Assembly: GCA_036345935.2 (NCBI GenBank) | Contig: JADWOT020000999.1 | Span: forward strand, 124,001-188,000 | DNA from: Taenia hydatigena | Taxonomy: Eukaryota; Platyhelminthes; Cestoda; Cyclophyllidea; Taeniidae | Reading direction: 5' to 3' | Length of the DNA stretch: 64,000 nt | In this document: in pieces, positions 51,323-63,500 of the stretch | How positions within the stretch are numbered: position 1 is the first letter of the stretch | Layout of the letters: each line of letters starts with the position of its first letter | Position numbers and translations under genes: made by a program | The notes under the pieces: model-generated | Told to the model about the DNA's origin: nothing | The model's input: only the letters and a program-made list of their open reading frames with translations | The model's database searches: none

Positions 51323-52288
51323 GCAACACTGTTGCAATGCTTGCCTGAATCCGCCTTTGAACTGAGAGGCGATCAGTGACCACGAATAGGTTAGTGGAGG
51401 GAGCATCATCTGCAACTGAGAATGAAGCTAATCTGAATGAGCTCTGCCTCGATCACTGGTTCCCCTGCCTATGTTATTATTGCACATAATACGAGGGCCT
51501 AAGGAACAAAGCTAACAATGAGAAACCATTTGTATTACACTGACAGCTGAGATAGTGGATCACTACCCATTACAGGATCCCTCACCCAGCCACGGCTCGT
51601 CCGAATTACATAGTGTATGGCTAAAAAATACTCAGTACATCAAATTCCAGCATTTGTGCAAATTTGTCTCTGCATTACGGGGTCGATATTCTAAATAGGG
51701 TGCAAAAACCAGGTCGATGACACACCCTGACGAAGATTGCTTAATGTAAGTAATATTGACTAACCCGCGGATGCGCCACAGTAGCCACTTTTGAGACGTG
51801 CGCATGTATGTGGTGGTCGGACCTTGTTGCATGCACTCGAAGGTGAAAAAGATAAAGCGACATAAGACGGGACAAACTGGAATGAAACTGGAACATTGCA
51901 TCCTGCAAAATAAAAGATATTTTTTGAAGTGAGCTCTGATGTGCATAAGGCAAGGAACTATCAACCTACTCCATACCTTCCATTCGATAAAATCGTGTGA
52001 TCAAGGGCTTATTATTGGTGACACTATCTGCGAACAATCGAAGGGACCGCTTGCTTGTCATTCACTTCCTTCGGCCTGCATGCTGCCCGGGTAGGTGCTT
52101 TTCCGAGGCACATGTGTCTCAACGCTTCCCAGTCTACTCATTCTTCTTGCATCGAACGCATGCACCCAAGCTACACGAGTGGTTATTGCTGTGTGATCGA
52201 TGCATAGCATGCCCGTAGGAAAGCATGCGATTTCTGGCGACAATCAATTGTTGAAGTTATCATGCTTGAGACGAGTAATTCTTTAGCA
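51323..52288 (+). repeat. Left arm of a near-perfect 965-bp inverted repeat
   Basis: Line-by-line comparison with the reverse complement of 57916-58880 found no substitution. The only difference is one extra base in a homopolymer (T6 at about 51920 against A5 in the partner). Identity ends abruptly at both sides (GCAACACTGTTG outside, TTTAGCA inside). The arm contains a 106-110-codon frame, therefore duplicated, with no recognised domain. In the gene-sense orientation a TATTTTGCAG acceptor-like site occurs inside it. Confidence 0.95.
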
Positions 52289-53258
52289 TTATGTTTGCGT
52301 GATAAGTTGCCGTGAATTACACATTTCTTTGCCCTTGTTCTGTTCTTACTAGCAACAGTAACACATCTGAGAAAATATACTGACCACTATAGCCACAGGG
52401 TACGGGTGATTGAATTTCGAGGATAGCGCGTAAAACGACAACAGCTTGTAACATAGTGACATTGTCAGAATTAGTCCGCGCAGACTCAGTAACAATCCCC
52501 TTTTCGTCGACTTCTAGTTGTGTTCAAGTTTTGACTTTTTTTAATCAGTGCAGACGACGACAGTTTTAGCGTCTCCATATGTATTAAACACTACAAAGTG
52601 CACATCCTAGATTTTCATTTGGCTGCTTTAAGCAGTTGAATGCTAGTGGACATGCTTATGACATGATTACGAAATTTTACAAAAAAAACTGCTGAATACT
52701 TCGCTGTCGCAACACGCTCAAGACAATTAATTTTTTTTACTTTACACAGTTAACTGAACAAATAAGATCCTACCTGTTAATAATTTGAAAGTTAACGATT
52801 TATCAGACACAGCTAATCTCGTGTTCTCCTGTCCCAATGCTCGAATCGAGGTCACATAATGCCCATGGGGTCTAACTTTCTCTAGCCGTATGAATTCTCT
52901 CCATCTAGGCCAACCTCGTTGGCTTATCTAAAAACCCGTGGAGTTAAACAATTGTTGGCATTGTAGCTATTCGAAAAAGCAGCACAGTAAGAAGAGGTAC
53001 CATAGTTGTCGGAATGTGACTAGCCATGCGTTAGAAGGTATGGGAAATCTCACAGTGGATCCTAATTTAATTCATTGACTTACAAATTTGTGAATACTAG
53101 CCATTGACAAAGTGGAAGATCAAGGCCAAAATTTATGTTTTTATGCTTTGTGATAAGATGATGCACAAAACAGATAAGATTGATGATTTGATTTAATCCT
53201 TCAAATAGATCAAGGAATCAGCATGTACGGGTTACTGCGATCATAGGGACATAACCTT
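52289..53258. other. Unrecognised start of the spacer between the inverted arms
   Basis: No open frame above 60 codons, no RNA gene and no repeat match noticed. Confidence 0.45.
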
Positions 53259-53995
53259 GGTTCAATAATGTCGGCCTAATGGGTAGGGAGTCTGACTACG
53301 GATCAAAAGATATCGGGCTAGAATGCCGCCAAAGCCATAGGGATTCTCTATCTCCTCCTCCGCTTGCAGTGGCACCATGTATGCTTAACAACAAACTGCA
53401 TCAAGAGGCATGTACGTGCTGCTTTACTTTGTCGCTAGGTGGAGAAAGGCAATGAATCGACTAATAGTGGGAGGTTAAAAAGTCATCATGCCTGATGAGG
53501 GGCTTAAATCTCGACGCCTGCGCTATTTGAGTGACGTCCCAACCTACCAACCTGCCTCACCATCACCACCACCACCACCAATTTTCTACTCTCCCTTTCC
53601 CTTCATTCTCTCACTACGAACTATTTTTACTCCCTTACCTTCACACTCATTCCTTCATATTCACTTCTCATGTCCCCACGCCTTCTTCCCCTCGCCACAT
53701 TCTCAGCGCTAAAAGCAGTGCCTAACTAGGTACTGCCCTCGCTGACCGGCGACAAGCTGAGCAAAATCGGATGAAATGGGAGTCGTGGAAACAATGTTTG
53801 CAATGTTTGCAAAACGCACGAGCAATCATTCATTCTCTTTAGTTGCCATTTCATCCAATCGTCTATTCTTTAGTATTCGCATCTGCTCTTTCTACTGTTT
53901 GACCTGCTTAAAAATACATATGATTGATTGTACATTCAATTTTATCACCGAATCACAATTGGACTTTGCCACTCCTCTCTTTTCTAACCAGTAGC
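53259..53995 (+). mobile_element. tRNA-Arg-derived SINE, variant-tail copy
   Basis: A decayed head keeps GGCCTAATGGGTAGGG and TCTGACTACGGATCA. The body follows with GCTTGCAGTGGCACCATG, TGCATCAAGAGGCATGTA, CATCATGCCTGATGAGGGGC, a short CAC run (about six units) and a pyrimidine-rich tract. After about 53705 the tail (CCTAACTAGGTACTGCC, GAAATGGGAGTC, GTCTATTCTTTAGTATTC) matches the copy at 57114 but not the tail of the copy at 50084. Confidence 0.75.
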
Positions 53996-54059
53996 CTCAA
54001 GGCGATGTGCACTTGGCTTCACGTTCTGCGGATGTCCGACAGGTGTATTTGCCGCTGGG

Positions 54060-54625
54060 GCGAGTGAACTGCAAAAGATCCAAAGCGTTGAATTCGCATG
54101 TGAATGAAATAACGCCTGCTCTTCCCTGCTCTGCCGTGTCATGCCTCATTCCTCAACCATCCATCAGTCACTGCAGCTGACCCATCAACCTCCAGATTCG
54201 CACCGTCAGTCTGTGGTATGAACGGCCAGCAGTAGAGGCGTGTCAAATGCGCCAATCCGTCCAGTCACACCCTAACTACCACATAAGTCATCCCATATCT
54301 CACTTCGGCAACGCATAGCACCTAATTGAAGGAGAGGGGTTGAAGACGAAAGTGAGTCAGGGAGTGAGTGTGAAGGTAAAGGTGTGGGAAATCGGTGGTG
54401 GTAGAGGGAGTGGAGAGGAATGAGGAAGAAGGAAGGAAACTGGTGGTGGAGAGGTGGTCTATTAAGTTAGGCATTGTCCTGATAGTGTGGATGTCAAGGA
54501 TACGAGACTCCCACTGGACATGCTAATAATATAATCTCTTCCTTTTTAGTGCAACTGACTGTCTTTATTCCTCTGGTGCCTTCTTGTTTTGGTTCGTCGC
54601 TGGACAGATACGGTGCCACTACAAG
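54060..54625 (-). mobile_element. Partial SINE copy, minus orientation
   Basis: Read on the minus strand, CCGCTGCTTGTAGTGGCACCGTATCTG at 54625-54599 matches the body start. It is followed by the CGTATCCTTGACATCCAC block and then a pyrimidine-rich tract with CCACCACC and CTCACTCCCTGACTC. The tRNA head was not found beyond 54625 and the tail differs from both other tail types, so the left limit is approximate. Confidence 0.55.
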
Positions 54626-57113
54626 CAGCGGAGGCAAAAGGGAAAATTATGGAGCACATTCCGAATGAAGGTAAGGAGAAAGATAGGCATCAAACTATCT
54701 CGGGATATAATGGTTTTCTTCTCTGTCTTAGTAGGTGCGCCTCTTCTACAATGATAGCTGGCGGTAAATACCTACACCAGTGGTTTTGCTGCGAAACCAC
54801 CTAGTATCAATGCTTAGAAGGGAAGACAGAGGTTGATAAAATTTGCTTGGTTTCTTAAGGATAAGTGATCGCTTTAGGTTTGATCTCGAGTAGTAAATTT
54901 AGAGGTACATGCTAGCTGCATTCTAAATGTACTGGGTGTTTCTACTAGCCCATCAGGTTCCTTAGGAATCTATTCGCTGCTATGATAGCACAAGTAGAAG
55001 GGGAAGACCGCACGGCATTACACAATGTCTGTTGCGTTAAGAAGTCAATCAAGATCAATTTTTTTAAAAAGTTCTTTTGTTAGCATTGATTTCCACCAAA
55101 CAAATCAAATTAAGAGCAGTGTTTAACTCTAGCCTTCCGTTTATCCAATTCCATTATGCTTTTGAGCAACTACCTTATTTTGTAACTTTGCATTCACTCC
55201 TAGTTTTTTAAGCTATTATCTAGCAAACGGTACTCATTAATACAAAAATGAAACAGGATTCGTTTGCGCCCTTATGTCTGCATTACTGGCATAAAAGCAA
55301 CTGGTTAAAACGGAGGTGAGGGCCATAAAATATTGCAACCAATAGCGTCAGGGCAAAAATGGTGATAAATACAAAGGGCCATGATATTTTGGTCTAAGAC
55401 GTGTGCAACGGAGCAGAAATAGATTCTAAGGGGATCAAAGTTTCTGCACGACTATTTTATGGAACCAAAAAATCAAAAAGCATCAACGAATTTTGGGAGT
55501 GGCATGCTTGTGTGAAGCGTGTAGCTAGTTTAAAACGTTACTAGACACTACTAATTATGAGAATTTAGATTGGATTCCACCAGAAAATACGCAGTGGATT
55601 AAAAGCCGCGTCCTGCGAAAATCATTATCGGGGAAAATAGGCACTGATTTGACTTTACCGCTTCGAATAAGTCATTTTGAGGCATCGAACGAAAATTGGG
55701 AAAGGAATTGTACCAGTTTCCTAAAAAGAAATCGTACAAAATATGCAGCAGATTTGGAATCAACTCCATTAGCCATAGATAATGCAAAAGGGAAGAATGT
55801 GGTGCTGCTTTAAAGTTTTTGGGCTCTCAGGTAGCATTGGCAAATATTTTGTATATTCCCAATGTACTAAGTGGGGAAGCGTTCGCTCGGCATCAGCCTT
55901 GGTGATTCGGTTGGTTAAGTTACGCATTTATCAATTGTTTTGTGTTGCAGCAGCAAGTTGTGGTAAAAAATGAGTGGCGAATTTCTCTTTTGGTAAGATG
56001 TATGTGCAAACATGAGCAGCTGTTCGCACTTGGAAGGATAAAAAATTGCAATTTTTATTCAGCTGTCCATAATGCTTTTGCTTTTCTTATGCCTAGTCCC
56101 ACTCATACACTTTCTTTAGGTTGGCATTCCTACGAAAACTCTTTGCTACCTCCCATAAACAACGATATCCAAAACTATGTTATAGTTCCTCCATGCCCCT
56201 TAACTTAGTTGAGGCAGTGCTGCCTCTTCTTTGGCACAAAGGAGGTAGAACGACATTTTGTGTACTTACCTAGGTACGGAAAAAGCAGGATGCAGGTTTG
56301 GTTATTTGCCGCCTTATAACTTAAAACCACAGATAGGGCATCTATTGGCCGCAAGAGCAATTACCTACTCTCATTCATAGCAGTGCTGACGTCGATGATC
56401 TATAGAGTTCTATAATTTACGCTTTTAGCCACCAAATCTGACTGCGTGTTGGGAGTTTTTAATTGCAAACGAATGCAAGAAGCTTGCGCAAACGCAAAGG
56501 CGCCATTTAGGTTAGGCCGTGTACAAAATATATTTGTGTATGAATTCATATAGTTAAACCCTCAACGCTTCGAAACTCACTCTAATTTGACCAAAGGTAT
56601 GTCTTAATAGGTTAATTGGAACTCATTTTCCGGATCAGTATTTAAAAACTTTTGGATTGATAAAGTGTATGCCCTTTATTAGCCACCAGGCCTTCATCGC
56701 TAGGAGTGATAGTAGGAGAGATGCTTGGGACTGAGCAATATTTAGAATAAACCAGCCATTCTCGTTGGCAATCACTTCTAAGCAGTAGGTCCCCTCGCTC
56801 TGTTTGTGATCTTGCTGTAGGATTGTGGCATGAAACTCATACGTCGTGAAGGACTTGAGAGCTCCTCACCGCCCGTTTGTCGCCGGCTGACATGTCTGAT
56901 ACAGAAGGCATCTGCAGCAAACACAGCTACTACCAATGCTACAGGCGTCATTGGAAGCAGAAGTAGTTCGTACTTAAGGAAACATTAGCGCTATTGAATT
57001 ACCGTTGCAACGAGTAGACCGATATGAGGAGGATGTGTGCTGCTTAATTGCAGCAGCAACAGCAGATGTTGATGATAATAGAAGAGAAGAAGAGGTAAAG
57101 AGGTAATTTGCTG
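54626..57113. other. Spacer between inverted arms, nothing recognised
   Basis: About 2.5 kb without a supported gene. Frames at 55782-56208 are short and unsupported. Confidence 0.4.
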
Positions 57114-57919
57114 ACTGACTAAGTGGCCTAATGGGCAGGGGGTCTGACTACGGATCGAAAGATTCCGGACTAGAATACCGCCAAAGCAATAGGGATTCTC
57201 TACCTCCTCCTCTGCTTGCAGTGGCACCATGCATGCCTAACAACAAAAATGCATCAAGAGACATGTATGTGCTACTTACTCTGTTACTAGGTGAAAGGAG
57301 GTACTAAATCGACTAATAGTATGAAGGATGAGGAAGTTATCATGCCTGGTGAGCGGCTTGAATCCTCGACGTCTACGTTATTAGAGCGATGCCCTAACCT
57401 ACCAACCTGCCTCACCACCACCACCACCACCACCACCACCACCACCACCACCACCACCACCACCACCACCACCACCACCACCACCACCACCACCACCACC
57501 ACCACCGCCATTTCTCTACTCTCATTTTCCATTCACTTTCTCACTACAATCTCCTTCCCACCCATTCACCTTCACACTCACTCTCTTATATTCACTTCTC
57601 ATGTCCCCCACGCCTTCTTCCCCTCGCCACATTCTCAGCGCTGAAATCAGCGCCTAACTAGGTACTGCTCTCGCTGACCGGTGACTAGCTGAGCAACATT
57701 CGATGAAATGGGAGTCATGGCGAATCCTGGCGCCTGTTTGTTGCTGTGAATAAATTTTGCAAGATGCACGAGCAATCATTCATTCCCTTTATTTGCCTCT
57801 TCATCTAATCGTCTATTCTTTAGTATTCTCATCTGCTCATCTACTTTATCGCCTGCTTATAAACACATGTGATTGATCGCACATTTAATTTCATCCTCGA
57901 ATCAAAATTGGGCTCTGCT
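57114..57919 (+). mobile_element. tRNA-Arg-derived SINE copy with expanded CAC tract, truncated by the inverted repeat
   Basis: The head (GTGGCCTAATGGGCAGGGGG, TCTGACTACGGATCG) and body run parallel to the copy at 53259, including the shared tail. The tail similarity stops at GGGCTCTGCT, exactly where the right inverted-repeat arm begins (57916). The 53259 copy continues there with GCCACTCCTC, so this copy was cut or invaded at that point. Confidence 0.78.
57413..57506 (+). repeat. (CAC)n microsatellite, about 31 units
   Basis: An uninterrupted 94-bp trinucleotide run inside the SINE, at the position where the 53259 copy has about six units. It makes long poly-Thr and poly-Val open frames on the two strands that are not genes. 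Confidence 0.97.
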
Positions 57920-58880
57920 AAAGAATTACTCGTCTCAAGCATGATAACTTCAACAATTGATTGTCGCCAGAAATCGCATGCTTTCCTACGGGCATGCTAT
58001 GCATCGATCACACAGCAATAACCACTCGTGTAGCTTGGGTGCATGCGTTCGATGCAAGAAGAATGAGTAGACTGGGAAGCGTTGAGACACATGTGCCTCG
58101 GAAAAGCACCTACCCGGGCAGCATGCAGGCCGAAGGAAGTGAATGACAAGCAAGCGGTCCCTTCGATTGTTCGCAGATAGTGTCACCAATAATAAGCCCT
58201 TGATCACACGATTTTATCGAATGGAAGGTATGGAGTAGGTTGATAGTTCCTTGCCTTATGCACATCAGAGCTCACTTCAAAAATATCTTTTATTTTGCAG
58301 GATGCAATGTTCCAGTTTCATTCCAGTTTGTCCCGTCTTATGTCGCTTTATCTTTTTCACCTTCGAGTGCATGCAACAAGGTCCGACCACCACATACATG
58401 CGCACGTCTCAAAAGTGGCTACTGTGGCGCATCCGCGGGTTAGTCAATATTACTTACATTAAGCAATCTTCGTCAGGGTGTGTCATCGACCTGGTTTTTG
58501 CACCCTATTTAGAATATCGACCCCGTAATGCAGAGACAAATTTGCACAAATGCTGGAATTTGATGTACTGAGTATTTTTTAGCCATACACTATGTAATTC
58601 GGACGAGCCGTGGCTGGGTGAGGGATCCTGTAATGGGTAGTGATCCACTATCTCAGCTGTCAGTGTAATACAAATGGTTTCTCATTGTTAGCTTTGTTCC
58701 TTAGGCCCTCGTATTATGTGCAATAATAACATAGGCAGGGGAACCAGTGATCGAGGCAGAGCTCATTCAGATTAGCTTCATTCTCAGTTGCAGATGATGC
58801 TCCCTCCACTAACCTATTCGTGGTCACTGATCGCCTCTCAGTTCAAAGGCGGATTCAGGCAAGCATTGCAACAGTGTTGC
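57916..58880 (-). repeat. Right arm of the near-perfect inverted repeat
   Basis: Reverse complement of 51323-52288 with a single homopolymer indel. The inner edge lies in the SINE tail. The outer edge (GTGTTGC at 58880) cuts the family F repeat that is continuous in the left arm's flank. The spacer between the arms is 5,627 bp. No direct target-site duplication is visible at the two edges of this arm. Confidence 0.95.
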
Positions 58881-59049
58881 AGATAGCGGGACAGCTCGTA
58901 GTGAGGGCAGATTTTTACGCACTGACTTGCTTAGAAACAGTGAAGGAGATGGAAATTTCAGTTGTACAATGGTACGAGGAACTGTAGCACTATGTCTTTG
59001 CAGTTCAGCACAGAAAAGGGGATTCATAGGGCAATGCGAACGTATTCAG

Positions 59050-59475
59050 AATGATATCACTTCGACAGTCTCTCAAGAGCTCCTCATAACAAACACAGCT
59101 GGCGACTGTCACAGCAGTTCTCCTTTGCAACACTGGAAAACGTGAAAGGATCTGAAAGGAGGAGAGACGCGTTGGTGCTGCGATAACTTGGGCAAACGCC
59201 CAACTACCAGGTGGTGCTTACATACAGAATGCTCCCATTTCGTCAGTCTCTCTCGAGAGCACATCATAAGAACGCAACAGGCGACTCACAGCGGATCACC
59301 GATTACCAATGGAAAATCGTAAAAGTCATTTAAAAGGAAGAGAGTCGCCTCAGTGCCGCGACAGCACAGACAAACGCTCCACCACCACGGGGTGCTCACA
59401 GACCGAATGCTTGCACTCTGTTACAATCTGGCTCGAGATCTTCTCATTTGAACCACGGTTAGTCGCAAGCTGAGG
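59050..59475 (+). repeat. Tandem repeat, 178-bp period, about 2.4 units
   Basis: Units begin at AATGATATC (59050), AATGCTCCC (59228) and AATGCTTGC (59406). Shared landmarks are CAGTCTCTC-GAGC-C-TCATAA, GGCGACT-TCACAGC, GGA-GAGA, GCAAACGC-CAAC/CCACCA and GGTGCTTACA. Units are diverged, and the third is incomplete. Confidence 0.65.
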
Positions 59476-60251
59476 AGTTCTCATTCAAGTTTGATCTACT
59501 TATAAATGCATAAAAAGAAGCTCACCTTTGGTGGCAAGTTCTCACGGCTTTCTTTTCTTGTCATTTTTTTAGCGAATATCACTCGAGAGTTAGACGGAAA
59601 CCTTAACTAGTTGAACCCGTCACACATTTGACAACGACGAAGTACATTTTGCGTACTGTGGACAAACACCATTCGGTTTGTAGTCATCACAACGCAAAAC
59701 CACACCAAACGTCGCTTAAAGTGCTCACTCGACAACTGGGAAGTACATGCAATTTGAATCACTTTATTGGGTGGTCTAAGCACAGGTTCGTCGCAGACTA
59801 CAACCGGCCGTATTCAACCATCAGGCAGCAGTCCTAGTATTTTAAAATCTTAGCAAATGAGGATAATCTTTGTAAAGGGGCATATAATGCAGGCGATAAT
59901 CTTGCAAGCATTGTAATGAAATCTAGCACACAGCATTAGTAGAGAAAATTTTGATTTTACAAATAAATGTCAGTCGACTAATAAGTCTTCATAATTTTCG
60001 TCTAGTTTAAAGAATAGGAAAAAGAGGCAAATATCTAAGCTAAATTTCAGTGACTATTGATTAGCCAAATAAATGTTCAGTTTAACCCCGTCAGCGTGTA
60101 TACTAGGGAAGGGAAGAGAACTTGCAGTTCAAACAAAGTTGGTGTCGCAAAACCCTCTCTCCATCTTTTCCGCAGGACAACAGTGAACAAATGAACCACT
60201 TGTGCTCCATATGCCACCATCTTATGAGATCATTCGTCTCTATCATCTACA
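59476..60251. other. Upstream flank of the candidate exon, nothing recognised
   Basis: Short frames only. Acceptor-like sites occur at 60175 (TTTTCCGCAG) and 60251 (CTATCATCTACAG). Confidence 0.4.
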
Positions 60252-60540
60252 GTACCTGCACGTTCCATATCACACCGACGAACTGCCACGTCACCAAATC
60301 CATAGCCTCAACGGAAGGCACAAGGGCAACAGCAGTGGCACCACAACCATCAGCATTAGTGTCCTCGATTTCAGAAGCGACAACAGTAATCAGCAAGTCG
60401 GTGGCACCATTTGCCTGCCACTCATCAACGCTGTCAAGGATGTACGCTACCACCAAATACAAAAGGAGTACAAAGAAGTACAGTTGGCGGGCGAGGGCTA
60501 TCAGTGGAATGAGGAATTTGGCGAAATAGACGTCACCTGA
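60252..60540 (+). CDS. Candidate last exon of an unrecognised protein (faintly C2-like)
   Basis: Follows the acceptor CTATCATCTACAG at 60251 and is open to TGA 60538-60540. It encodes 95 residues, and its codons favour C or G at the third position more than the surrounding DNA. The sequence includes TTTISISVLDFRSDNSNQQV, then GGTICLPLINAVKDVRYHQI, then a charged end QKEYKEVQLAGEGYQWNEEF. The strand-loop-strand order (I-x-V-x-D... then G-x-(I/V)-x-(L/I)-PL) loosely recalls a C2 domain edge, but calcium-binding aspartates cannot be assigned. No partner exon was found. A minus-strand frame of 143 codons overlaps it (60247-60678) and is likely its mirror image. Confidence 0.35.
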
Positions 60541-63500
60541 GTCAGCGCTAAGTGCAGCACTGCGGCAGCAGAAGGTGATTGGCATGTCGAGGAGACTGTT
60601 GACGGCTAATCCAAGTTGACGGTCTTGGTGATGATATTGCAGAAGGGAGCTCAAAGTTGTTAAGTCGTGTCGCTTCAATCGTCATGTGTCAGCCATCGCC
60701 TTTGTCGCATCGCACTCCTTGTCAGTTAGGAAAGTGGAGATAACGGTAAAAATCGATGTTACTGATTAACGAGGTATAAAGGCGGTTAGTGAAAGTGACA
60801 GCAGGATAGATGAAAAAACTTGCAATCAGGCACTGAAGGGTAACCGTTAACTCAAAAATGAATAATTATAATGTCAAAGCACTGCAATGAAATCGGTATT
60901 TGCATTAAAGTCCATTACGCAAACGCCTTGCTGAGCTCATGACAAAGACTAGCCCAACATTTCTGCGTAACGCCCTAACTATAAGCGAAGCAGACGCAAG
61001 CTTTTACCTCATTCCTTTGAGGCAGAGCCTGTAAGAGAATTGACGTCAGAAATACTTCTGATCGGCTTCGTTAGTTCATCCGCCACCAATTTGCCTCTGT
61101 GAATTTACAAGGACAAGTTCTACCTCCACACTGAGATACCACGGTGACTAGGATGAATCTGGACTACCATCACATATAAACGCAATATTTTCTCACGTGC
61201 AGTTCATACGTCTTGCTGCCATCTTCGCTGCAGAGTACTAACTTGGGCCAAACCACACAGACAATCAGTTGTGCCAACCCAACCTAACAACTGAATTATG
61301 ATGGTCACTAGTGCCTTATGAATCATTAACAATTAGAAAACACTGAATGCCAATGACAACACTACCATAATCCAAAGGAGATGCATGAAAGGAAATAAAA
61401 AAATCACAATAGAGACTACTGTTGTGGCGCTCCACAGATGAAAAGTAGGCCACGAAGTTGCAAAAGGGACACCGCGGCCCTGCGTGTTCATCGGCTAGCT
61501 CGTGTCCAATGCAAGCAAAATCTAGCTAAAGAGGCCACCAAATGACCGATTCATAGAGTACGTTAAGAAAAAGGATGAACCCCCAAAATATGACTTCACC
61601 CATCCTCTTTTCAAAGGACTCACAACAGCTTAGATACTCCATTGTTTTTTCATCAAAAGCTCGTTTGCATAAAATAAATGCATTTATTCACCAAGAACAC
61701 CCTTGCGTGTGTTTCACTTCTCCAATCTCACCCAATATGCTTATAGCACTTCACATCAGCCAATTATAACAAACAAATAAGGAAAACGCGTTCAAGATAC
61801 GACATTAGGCCACTCTGCATTACTCAACGCATCAAATGCATGCAACGTTGGTAAGAAGAGGGTGAACACTTACTGCACTTCCTACAAGGCAATAGAGTCA
61901 CCAAGACCTCAGCTGCACTTACGGCCGAGAAAAGAGGCGAGGAAAGAATCCATCTCGTGACACCTACAGTCCCACCAAGAACTCAACACCGCGAGCGTTC
62001 GCCTTCACTGCATTTCTCCACCTCATCCATGGAGTGCTAAATTAATCACACCTTATCAAATTGGGCAGTAAGCTTTATGATGAAAGAGTGACAAGCCTTT
62101 TGGCGCACCAGCGACTGTACAGCGGAGAGGGAGCATTGATCATATCCTTTACAACTGAAAAATGGCGTGTAGTAGCATTTTTGGAAGCGAATAAATCAAA
62201 TCCATATAGTGAAATCATTCCAGCTCACCGCCTGCTGCTAAAGACATGTAATTTACTTAAAGAGATATCAAATTCCCGCATAAATAGGCCTAAATAATAT
62301 CACTAACTAGAAATAAACCATCGATTTATGATTCTAGCATTTTCAAATCCAAGATATTTCGCATCTCCTTTCACGTCCACACTCAGACGATTCCTGGTGT
62401 TATGCCATCTCTCAGTGGAACGATGGATGCGTTACACCCAAACCGTCTTCCCACCTTCCCAACAATCATGATTCTTTATCCATTCACCGAGGTCAGCATG
62501 CAACTTTTCATTTGCACTTGTCGTTGCAGTCAGCAACTTCTAAATCGACTAGAGCAAAGGAAAGGAAGCCATGCAAACGCCACATGATAAGTGAACTCCC
62601 ACAGTGAACCACTAGAATGACTGTAGCCAACAGTTTCAGTTCAGCTATGTGCTAGAGACAGAAACCTGAGGTAGAGATTTGCACCACACAATCGCTGCAT
62701 CATCCGCTTACAGTTTCCTGGAATCAATTTTGTTGTTTCTTCAATGAATGCCACATAACCAGGAAGGTTACCTCTGTTTCGTCTCAATTAGTTCGACTGC
62801 TCTCAAGCGGCAAGTCCATCGATTTAATACGCGATTCATTGCCCACAAATGAAGTAGTGGTAACAAATAATAGTAAAAACAGACTCCTCAACCTTCATCA
62901 TGACTTGCAAAAGACTTACAACAGCCAAAATCAGCAGACATCACCCTAAAGTAAAATGCGCTTAGGCATTTAATTAAGCGAGTTAACAGAATCTTAGCAT
63001 TACACGAACCACGAATTCAGCAAGCCTCGAAATTCGCTAGCCACACTTTCATGTCTATAATAAAGGGCTACCTATGCATACGCATAAAATAAGTCAAAAA
63101 TTTCAATTATGAATACTCACATACCTGGACTCGTTAGCGCGAACCACGAAACATGCACAGCAACGAACACACTCAGGCCATCCCTTCATATACGCCGCTA
63201 GCTACATAAGAGGGGTATTAGACACGATTAAAACAAATAGTTGTTGCAGGAATTCTAATCTACCTTAAATATCACAGTGAAAACATAACTTCTCTTTTTT
63301 AACCAATAAGACTAAGCAAATGCAGTTTTGCAAGGCATTTGTAGGACACTCTAAACACAACGTTATAATTTTAATGATTTTCACGCCACAAACAAGGTCT
63401 CGGTGAGTCGTTTTATAGGTTGTTCTTTGATAACTAGCAACCTTTAGGCTAAGTTTGATTAACCTGGTTTTTCACATTCCGCACTTGTTATTGATATAAT

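Noticed and set aside
51632..51964. 110-codon frame, identical to one at 58251-58571
   Set aside because: The identity comes from the inverted repeat as a whole; the frame has no domain, start context or codon bias.
57287..57644. Open frames of 81 and 117 codons on opposite strands
   Set aside because: They are poly-Val and poly-Thr readings of the CAC microsatellite within a SINE.
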